Below are positions 6,418 to 10,279 of a stretch of 10,279 nucleotides of DNA, one piece after another (within the stretch, counting starts at the first letter, position 1; each line of letters opens with the position of its first letter). A program made the translations under genes and the position numbers. The notes beneath the pieces are model-generated. The model ran no database searches, was not told the DNA's origin, and saw nothing but the letters and a program-made list of their open reading frames with translations. The stretch comes from Actinomycetota bacterium (lineage in GTDB: Bacteria > Actinomycetota > Acidimicrobiia > Spongiisociales > UBA11373). The stretch covers positions 1 to 10,279 of the forward strand of contig JAUYIV010000081.1 of assembly GCA_030688105.1 (NCBI GenBank), in the 5' to 3' direction.

Positions 6418-7356
6418 TCAGCCGAACAACCGCCTCCACAGCTGCACGAAGATCGCCCGGTCACCCGGCTCGGGCAGGTCGGCGAGAACTGCGAGGAGGT
6501 GGTCCGGCGGAAGGTCGCCCACCAGCACGTATGACCGATCGGGGCTGCTCCAGTGCACCCATATGTTCGTCGGAGTGACCAGTCGGCGGTATGCCTCTCC
6601 GTCGATCTCGAACTCGCTCGCTTGGGTGAACTCGTTGGGCATCGGGCCCCGCCTCGACTCGAAGACCGAGAACGAGAACAGGCCATCCGTGTAGTAGGAC
6701 TGGAGGGCCCCGCCCGGAGCCTCATAGGAATCGGCGCGCCGGTACCCAGCGGCGGTCTCGGGAAGCCGCGCCGTGGCGGTGGCTCGCTCCATGACGCTGC
6801 GTCTGCCGAAGTCCTGAGGCATCTCCGGATGCCCTTCGCCGGTCCCGGGCTCGAATTCGACCAATGAGGCAAGGCGGAACACCCTGCCCTCTCCGTCGAG
6901 GATCTCGGTCACCAGCGGGATGGTGCTCTCGTCGTCGATCACGAGGCGGGCCCGCGGGCGCCCGTCTTCGAGGACGGTCACCGCGGTCGCCGCCCGGCCG
7001 AGGCGACTCGTGGCGACGGCGTCTCCTAGCGTGTATCTCTCGCTGAGCGTCCACGACGACCACTCGGCCACCTCCAGGGCGTACCAATCCGCGCCGGAAC
7101 CGACCGCGACCAGGGAACGCGAAAGCACCAGGTCACGGCCGGGTACGTGCACCATCGACATCCCTCGCGACCGCACCACCTCGTAGGTGGCGGCGGCAGA
7201 TTGGTCGCCCCAAGCGCACATGACGATGCCCACCGCGTGGAACTCCCCCGCTCCGGCGTTCTCCATGAGCTCTTCGAGTGACTCGTCGGCAGCCGCGACC
7301 ACCGGCAGCCCCAACGCGGTGGTCGCGATCAATACGACGAGAAACCGGCGTCTCAC
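6418..7356 (-). CDS. Secreted RseB/MucB-like sigma-factor regulatory protein
   Basis: A 312-residue protein with an N-terminal signal peptide (basic RRR, hydrophobic core about 5-20, likely cleavage after AAA at 21-23). The N-terminal part (about 25-175) resembles the lipoprotein-like domain of RseB, including LDGEGRVFRLASLVEF (153-168). The C-terminal part (about 198-265) has the RseB-like pattern LPETAAGYRRAD followed by YYTDGLFSFSVFE (221-233). The last segment, VLVGDLPPDHLLAVLADLPE (277-296), resembles the closing helix of such domains. In known systems RseB binds the anti-sigma factor outside the membrane and protects it from proteolysis. The GTG start overlaps the anti-sigma stop (GTGA), supporting that role. 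Family assignment is from motif memory and is moderately sure. A general MucB/LppX-type fold is the main alternative. Confidence 0.75.
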   Translation of the reverse strand: MRRRFLVVLIATTALGLPVVAAADESLEELMENAGAGEFHAVGIVMCAWGDQSAAATYEVVRSRGMSMVHVPGRDLVLSRSLVAVGSGADWYALEVAEWSSWTLSERYTLGDAVATSRLGRAATAVTVLEDGRPRARLVIDDESTIPLVTEILDGEGRVFRLASLVEFEPGTGEGHPEMPQDFGRRSVMERATATARLPETAAGYRRADSYEAPGGALQSYYTDGLFSFSVFESRRGPMPNEFTQASEFEIDGEAYRRLVTPTNIWVHWSSPDRSYVLVGDLPPDHLLAVLADLPEPGDRAIFVQLWRRLFG

Positions 7357-7736
7357 GGGCCGCCCCGAACCGTGGAAATCCCCGGGTCGACGACCAATCG
7401 GGCGGTGTGCTGGTCGCGCAGGGCGTCGAGGTCGAATGTGCTCTCCGACTCCCCAGGGGCGAACACCAGGCCGAGGGCGAGAGCGGCGACGGCCAGGCCG
7501 GAGAACGCCCACGCCAGCGCGGGACGCGAGAACCTCCGAGCGAAGCCCGACGCGATCCCCGTTTGCGGCATCTCGAGCATCGGGAGGGACCGCACCATCC
7601 CGCGGACCTCTGCCAGGTCGGTGAGATCGCCGCGGCAGCCGGCGCACCCCGCGATGTGGTCGTCGATCATCCGGCGTTCCGCGGCCGACGCCTCACCGTC
7701 GGCGTAGGCGGACAGGAGATCGCCGGGATGCTTCAC
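7353..7736 (-). CDS. ZAS-type anti-sigma factor with one membrane helix
   Basis: A 127-residue anti-sigma factor. The cytoplasmic N-terminus has the zinc motif HxxxCxxC (H27, C31, C34 in DHIAGCAGC), the hallmark of zf-HC2/ZAS anti-sigma domains that clamp ECF sigma factors. One membrane helix lies at about 72-93, leaving a short external tail of about 35 residues. The GTG start overlaps the sigma stop, and its own stop overlaps the GTG of the rseB-like gene, so all three are translationally coupled. It probably sequesters the adjacent sigma factor at the membrane, with the secreted neighbour acting on its external tail. The start is fixed by the overlap; a longer in-frame extension would run through the sigma gene and is not credible. 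Confidence 0.9.
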   Translation of the reverse strand: MKHPGDLLSAYADGEASAAERRMIDDHIAGCAGCRGDLTDLAEVRGMVRSLPMLEMPQTGIASGFARRFSRPALAWAFSGLAVAALALGLVFAPGESESTFDLDALRDQHTARLVVDPGISTVRGGP

Positions 7737-8233
7737 GTCAACAGCTCCTTGAGCATCCGCCGACCCCGGTGGATGCGACTGCGGACGGTGCCAATCGGGA
7801 TGCCCACGGCTTCGGCGATCTCTTCGTAGGTGAGCCCCACCACGTCGCACAGGACCACGGCTTCACGAAAGTCGTAGGGCAGCTGGAGGAGGGCGCGTTG
7901 GACGTCCTCGCCGAGCCGGACCTTGGCGAGTTCGTCGTGTGGCGAAGGAGAGGGATCGACGCCACCGGGATCGTCTTCCGGCAGCGGGACGCTGGGTCTT
8001 CGCTTGCGGCGGCGGACCTCGTCGAGGAAGGCATTGCGGGTGATCCGCCACAGCCAGCCGTCGAACGAGCCCGGCCGGTAGGCGTCGAGCCCGCGTCGGA
8101 CCCGCAGAAGCACCTCTTGGACGAGGTCGTGCGCATCGTCGGCGTTGCCGGTGAGGCGGTAGGCGAAGTTGTAGATCTTCCGCCCATGTTCTCGGGCGAC
8201 CTCCTCCCAGGAGGGGACGGGTTCGTCAGACAT
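7733..8233 (-). CDS. ECF sigma factor, RpoE/SigE type
   Basis: A 166-residue extracytoplasmic-function sigma factor, normal length. Region 2 spans about 12-80: DAHDLVQEVLLRVRRG (33-48) corresponds to 2.2 and FDGWLWRITRNAFLDEVRRR (57-76) to 2.3/2.4. An acidic, proline-rich linker (81-100) follows. Region 4 (about 108-163) has the -35-reading helix-turn-helix TYEEIAEAVGIPIGTVRSRI (135-154). It directs RNA polymerase to envelope-stress-type promoters and would be held by the co-encoded anti-sigma factor. No Shine-Dalgarno sequence precedes ATG 8233. The candidate ECF promoter lies so close that the message may have a leader of only a few nucleotides. A sigE symbol would fit by arrangement, but orthology is not shown. 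Confidence 0.95.
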   Translation of the reverse strand: MSDEPVPSWEEVAREHGRKIYNFAYRLTGNADDAHDLVQEVLLRVRRGLDAYRPGSFDGWLWRITRNAFLDEVRRRKRRPSVPLPEDDPGGVDPSPSPHDELAKVRLGEDVQRALLQLPYDFREAVVLCDVVGLTYEEIAEAVGIPIGTVRSRIHRGRRMLKELLT

Positions 8234-8245
8234 CCGTCAGTCCCG

Positions 8246-8273
8246 CTAACGCCCCGATCTCGGTGCGAGTTCC
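8246..8273 (-). promoter_or_regulatory. Candidate autoregulatory ECF promoter of the sigma gene
   Basis: On the minus strand GGAACT (8273-8268; GGAAC core 8273-8269) is followed after 17 nt by CGTTAG (8251-8246). This is the -35/-10 pattern recognised by SigE/SigH/RpoE-type sigma factors (GGAAC and CGTT). Transcription would start near 8238-8241, only about 5-8 nt before ATG 8233. It lies in the 83-nt gap behind the upstream gene, which holds nothing else recognisable. Confidence 0.65.
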
Positions 8274-8316
8274 GCGCCCGAGCGCTGCGTGCCGGTGATT
8301 GCCGGGAGGCACCCGT

Positions 8317-9225
8317 CTACCGAAGCGCGAGGGCGTCGATGAATCCCTCGAGGCGCTCCCGGGTGACAAATCGGATCCGCCGGTCGCGTCGTTCGCGGTC
8401 GTAGATCTCGAATGGCGCGAACTTCTCCGAGATGAGGAGCCCCCGGTCGGCGCCCGAGGATCCGAAGTCGACCACGAATCTCCGAATCTCGGACTCGTCG
8501 AGCTCGGGGTGAGAGCCCGGGAGGTGGGGGACCACCCGAACGAAGGTGGTCTGGCCGCCGCGCCGCGCCTGGTGCGTCTCCGGCGAGGACTGCTCGATGG
8601 AGTAACCGACGACACGCATGAGCCCGAGGGCGAGATCGGGACCGGTGGCAATGGCGGGATCGACCCCTTGTGCCCGGAGCGCGGCCGCCGGAGCTGCGGG
8701 CAGCGCCACCTCGGAGGCGAACGGCGGCAGTTCCTCGCCGCGGGTCGGCGCGGCGATCCCGGGGGCGTGCTCGGGGAGCGAGGAGATGTGCTCGAACACG
8801 TCGATGTCCCGGGCGCCGTGCGGGATCAATTCGGGGAGCATCGGGGGCGGCAGCTCGCCCGGGGTGTCGAGGGAGATGGCCGCCGCCACTGCCCAGGCGC
8901 CCTCCCTCCGGCCCAGTGCAACGACCTCGTGGACGTCGTCGATGGGCAGGGCGTGGCGCTTCTCCCGGACCACCTCGACGGCCTCTCGGCCGAGCAGCGT
9001 CTCGAAGACCTCGTCCTGGTGATCGGGCAGCGGAACGTCGAAATGAACGCGGGCAGAGCCCTCACTGACATGGAACTCGGCAACGGCCGGTCGAATCCGA
9101 TCTCCCTCGAGGCCGACGACGCCGCCCATCGCCGGCACCGCCGGTTTTCCCGGCCTCGACCGAGACATCAGCACGATCACGATCCCGATCGCCACGATCG
9201 CAACTCCGACTATGACCCAGCCCAA
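8317..9225 (-). CDS. Membrane-anchored protein of unknown function with degenerate Mrr-like C-terminal domain
   Basis: A 302-residue protein I do not recognise by name. One strong N-terminal membrane helix (2-20) is followed by a basic stretch (SRSRPGK). A middle region (about 45-125) may form an alpha/beta domain (for example HFDVPLPDHQDEVFETLLGR). A proline- and alanine-rich linker (125-190) leads to a C-terminal domain (195-300). That domain shows the strand/helix order of a restriction-endonuclease-like Mrr fold: helix ending LMRVVGY, strand TTFVRVVP, helix DESEIRRFVVDF, then GADRGLLISEKF and a final strand plus helix FVTRERLEGFIDAL. The expected catalytic D...(D/E)xK residues are not evident. 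The start is TTG 9225, supported by AGGGAG 7 nt upstream and by the immediate membrane helix. It lies 83 nt before the sigma gene, same strand, possibly co-transcribed. Confidence 0.8.
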   Translation of the reverse strand: MGWVIVGVAIVAIGIVIVLMSRSRPGKPAVPAMGGVVGLEGDRIRPAVAEFHVSEGSARVHFDVPLPDHQDEVFETLLGREAVEVVREKRHALPIDDVHEVVALGRREGAWAVAAAISLDTPGELPPPMLPELIPHGARDIDVFEHISSLPEHAPGIAAPTRGEELPPFASEVALPAAPAAALRAQGVDPAIATGPDLALGLMRVVGYSIEQSSPETHQARRGGQTTFVRVVPHLPGSHPELDESEIRRFVVDFGSSGADRGLLISEKFAPFEIYDRERRDRRIRFVTRERLEGFIDALALR

Positions 9226-9232
9226 GATGTCG

Positions 9233-9260
9233 CTCCCTGGTCGCTACCCGACCAATTGTA
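9233..9260 (-). promoter_or_regulatory. Promoter -10, operator-like inverted repeat and ribosome site of the unknown membrane gene
   Basis: Reading on the minus strand, TACAAT (9260-9255) is a good sigma-70 -10 element; no convincing -35 is at 17 nt. Immediately after it lies the perfect inverted repeat TGGTCG-N5-CGACCA (9254-9249 and 9243-9238), covering the expected start of transcription. AGGGAG (9238-9233) overlaps the end of that repeat and stands 7 nt before TTG 9225. The repeat could be an operator or a small leader hairpin. Confidence 0.5.
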
Positions 9261-9296
9261 CGGAGCGGGGGTTGCTGCGCCGTCCGCGGAGCCCTA

Positions 9297-9358
9297 TCCG
9301 CCACCCGCCATCATTCGCCATCGGCCATCATCGGCCATCGGCCATCGGCCATCCGCCG
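9297..9358. repeat. TCSGCCA/GCCATCG heptamer array with two 10-nt variants
   Basis: Eight units in the phase TC(C/G)GCCA begin at 9297, 9304, 9311, 9321, 9328, 9338, 9345 and 9352. Units at 9311 and 9328 are 10 nt long (3 nt extra); the others are 7 nt. The GCCATC core occurs six times from 9307. The array sits 72 nt upstream of the TTG start of the unknown membrane gene. The 3-nt insertions suggest slippage or a higher-order unit. Confidence 0.85.
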
Positions 9359-9392
9359 GAGACGCGTCGAGAAAGAGGAGACCATCAGAACT

Positions 9393-9434
9393 CTCCGGCC
9401 GAGGGCTGAGGGGGGAGGGCTTTTCCGGAGGGTT
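9393..9434. repeat. GAGGGCT heptamer array inside a CTCCGG inverted repeat
   Basis: GAGGGCT, GAGGGGG, GAGGGCT (9401-9421) form three 7-nt units, and a fourth GAGGG starts at 9428. The array is flanked by CTCCGG (9393-9398) and CCGGAG (9425-9430), a 6-bp inverted repeat. It lies directly after the whiB stop codon (9441-9439). Its complement, GCCCTC(A/G), resembles the GCCATC(A/G) array 40 nt away at 6 of 7 positions per unit. A terminator role for whiB is possible, but no T-tract is seen. Confidence 0.6.
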
Positions 9435-9438
9435 GCTT

Positions 9439-9720
9439 CTAGGACGCCCGGCGCGAGGCGGCCACCTGTCGCTCTCGGCGGACCCGGCGGCGCTCCCGCT
9501 CCGACATGCCGCCCCAGATCCCGAACTTCTCTCCGGTGACGATGGCGAACTCCAGGCAGTCGGCCCGCACCTCGCATTCACGGCAAATCGCCTTGGCGGA
9601 GCGGGTCGACGCCCCCCGTTCCGGAAAGAACAGATCGGCATTCGCCCCCTTGCAGTTTGCCTCGTCCTGCCAGGAGAGGTCGAACCCCGAAGACAGAGCC
9701 ACTCTCAGTTCGTCGAGCAT
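9439..9720 (-). CDS. whiB: WhiB-family iron-sulfur transcriptional regulator, WhiB2/WhmD-like
   Basis: A 93-residue WhiB protein, actinobacterial hallmark. Four cysteines for a [4Fe-4S] cluster are present: C23, then C46, C49 and C55 in the CxxCx5C motif CRECEVRADC. The GIWGG turn (67-71) is followed by SERERRRVRRER, the basic DNA- or sigma-binding tail. FFPERGASTR and FGIWGGMSERERR resemble WhiB2/WhmD, the septation-linked subfamily, more than WhiB1 (which has GVWGG). Start choice: ATG 9720 has AAGGGG 5 nt upstream; GTG 9726, giving 95 residues, would overlap that ribosome site. It is preceded by a clear sigma-70-type promoter and an imperfect palindrome. The WhiB family is near certain; the WhiB2 subtype is probable. 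Confidence 0.96.
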   Translation of the reverse strand: MLDELRVALSSGFDLSWQDEANCKGANADLFFPERGASTRSAKAICRECEVRADCLEFAIVTGEKFGIWGGMSERERRRVRRERQVAASRRAS

Positions 9721-9725
9721 GCCCA

Positions 9726-9736
9726 CCCCTTCGGGG
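9726..9736 (-). promoter_or_regulatory. Small hairpin enclosing the whiB ribosome site
   Basis: In the whiB leader (minus strand), CCCC-GAA-GGGG forms a 4-bp GC hairpin with a triloop. Its 3' arm is the GGGG of the ribosome binding site, 5 nt before ATG 9720. Pairing would hide the ribosome site, so translation may depend on melting or on a bound factor. The stem is short, so the effect is uncertain. Confidence 0.45.
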
Positions 9737-9780
9737 AATTACATCGATGTCATTATTGCGCGCGGAGCGCGCGCAGTCAA
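9737..9780 (-). promoter_or_regulatory. whiB promoter with GC-palindrome spacer and downstream palindrome
   Basis: On the minus strand TTGACT (9780-9775, one change from TTGACA) and AATAAT (9757-9752, one change from TATAAT) are separated by exactly 17 nt. The spacer holds GCGCGC-GGA-GCGCGC (9758-9772 on the plus strand), a perfect inverted repeat of alternating G and C. Just downstream is the imperfect palindrome 9737-9754 (8 of 9 pairs, core ACATCGATGT 9741-9750). It overlaps the -10 and the expected start of transcription, as an operator would. Confidence 0.7.
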
Positions 9781-9835
9781 TGGCGTCCAGTGGTAACGCT
9801 CTACGTTGCGTGTGAACGCGGATCGCGCGGGGAGC

Positions 9836-9964
9836 GTTGCCCGTTGCCCGTTGCCCGTTACCCGAAAAGGACCTGTCCCCCACTGGACCCGTCAGGGACC
9901 CGATCGCGATCGCCGCCCGGCTTCAAGGCACGGGCAACCGGAAACGGCTAACGGGAAACGGTTT
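9836..9964. repeat. GTTGCCC array and inverted ACGGGAA array
   Basis: The left array is GTTGCCC three times plus GTTACCC (9836-9863). The right array has five units, ACGGGCA, ACCGGAA, ACGGCTA, ACGGGAA and ACGGTTT (9930-9964). The first right unit is an exact reverse complement (rotated) of the left unit. Overall 9836-9864 pairs with 9931-9959 at 23 of 29 positions. The 66-nt loop includes a short GTCCC/GGGAC hairpin (9875-9879, 9895-9899) and the 12-nt palindrome CGATCGCGATCG (9901-9912). The right array ends 12 nt before the sdhB stop codon. Nothing else is seen in the whiB-sdhB gap. Confidence 0.85.
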
Positions 9965-9976
9965 CTCCGAGCCGCC

Positions 9977-10279
9977 TCAAGTCTGCGCCGCGTATCTGCG
10001 ATTCCGCCACTTCGCCTTGAAGTAGTCCCGATTCATCACGGCGATGAAGTCGACCGAGATCGACTTCGGACAGGCGATCTCGCACTCGCCGTGATTGCTG
10101 CAGGAACCGAAGAAGGCCTCCATCGTGTCGACCATCGCCTCCACCCGCCGCCAGCGCTCGGGCTGGCCCTGTGGGAGCAGACTGAGATGCGACACCTTGG
10201 CCGCGGTGAACAGCTGGGCGGCGCTGTTGGGGCACGCGGCCACGCAAGCACCGCACCCGATGCATGCAGCAGCATCCAT
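9977..10279 (-). CDS. sdhB: Succinate dehydrogenase/fumarate reductase iron-sulfur subunit SdhB, C-terminal part
   Basis: The last 100 residues of SdhB; the 5' part lies beyond the right edge and the first codon seen is internal. The ferredoxin-like domain is complete. CxxCxxCxxxCP (C6, C9, C12, C16, counting from the first visible residue) and Cx5Cx3CP (C60, C66, C70) supply ligands for the [4Fe-4S] and [3Fe-4S] centres. By the known SdhB pattern, C6/C9/C12/C70 bind the 4Fe cluster and C16/C60/C66 the 3Fe cluster. KVSHLSLLPQGQPER (28-42) and DFIAVMNRDYFKAKW (77-91) are family stretches I associate with actinobacterial-type SdhB. It carries electrons from the flavin subunit to quinone at the membrane. 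Missing sdhA/sdhC genes would lie to the right. Confidence 0.94.
   Translation of the reverse strand: MDAAACIGCGACVAACPNSAAQLFTAAKVSHLSLLPQGQPERWRRVEAMVDTMEAFFGSCSNHGECEIACPKSISVDFIAVMNRDYFKAKWRNRRYAAQT

Noticed and set aside
6268..6694. Small proteins starting in the GATTGGC array
   Set aside because: The repeat is open in all frames by arithmetic and supplies ATG-free alternative starts. Downstream sequence is antisense to the rseB-like gene. No coding evidence.
9721..9726. GTG 9726 as the whiB start
   Set aside because: It would overlap the ribosome site; ATG 9720 has AAGGGG at a suitable distance.
9901..9913. Palindromes CGATCGCGATCG and GCGATCGC, the latter identical to the cyanobacterial HIP1 octamer
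   Set aside because: Only one such site is noticed here, and GC-rich genomes produce it by chance; there is no evidence of iteration.
8299..9951. Rightward open frame of 550 codons across the unknown membrane gene and whiB
   Set aside because: It spans two leftward genes and two repeat arrays, and its translation contains repeat-derived peptides. There is no ribosome site or recognisable domain.

Overview
The window suggests a high-GC actinobacterium, probably a deep-branching one (Acidimicrobiia-like is my guess). The evidence is a WhiB-family protein, a SenX3/RegX3-type two-component pair, ZAS-type anti-sigma control of an ECF sigma factor, many GTG/TTG starts, and stop/start overlaps of the GTGA/ATGA type. 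The window is strongly G+C-rich throughout, and nothing shows plasmid or phage character.

Region 1 (1-6257) is a complete phosphate-sensing and uptake locus. A histidine kinase (senX3-like) and its response regulator (regX3-like, cut by the left edge) are transcribed leftward. pstS-pstC-pstA-pstB-phoU run rightward from the shared intergenic region, which carries TCAC direct repeats at 11-nt spacing resembling Pho boxes. PstSCAB imports phosphate. PhoU is expected to report transporter status to the kinase, which controls the regulator, which in turn would act on the divergent region.

Region 2 (6418-9225) is leftward. First comes a membrane-anchored protein of unknown function whose C-terminus looks like a degenerate Mrr-type nuclease fold. 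Then comes a tightly coupled cassette of ECF sigma factor, zinc-type anti-sigma factor with one membrane helix, and a secreted RseB/MucB-like protein, with 4-nt overlaps at both junctions. An ECF-type promoter (GGAAC-17-CGTTA) lies just upstream of the sigma gene, suggesting autoregulation and an almost leaderless mRNA.

Region 3 (9439-10279) is leftward: a WhiB2-like iron-sulfur regulator with a clear promoter, and the C-terminal part of succinate dehydrogenase iron-sulfur subunit SdhB, cut by the right edge.

The most unusual feature is noncoding. All four intergenic regions longer than about 150 nt contain tandem repeats with a 7-nt unit. Each array has a different heptamer, and in every region two arrays face each other as more or less complementary inverted arrays. 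The best cases pair 17/20 (1477-1536) and 23/29 (9836-9959). One array is an almost perfect 10.9-copy GATTGGC tract that begins 2 nt after the phoU stop. The two shorter gaps (2704-2805 and 8234-8316) have no heptamers. The first holds two hairpins, the second the sigma promoter. No rRNA, tRNA, CRISPR array or insertion sequence was seen.
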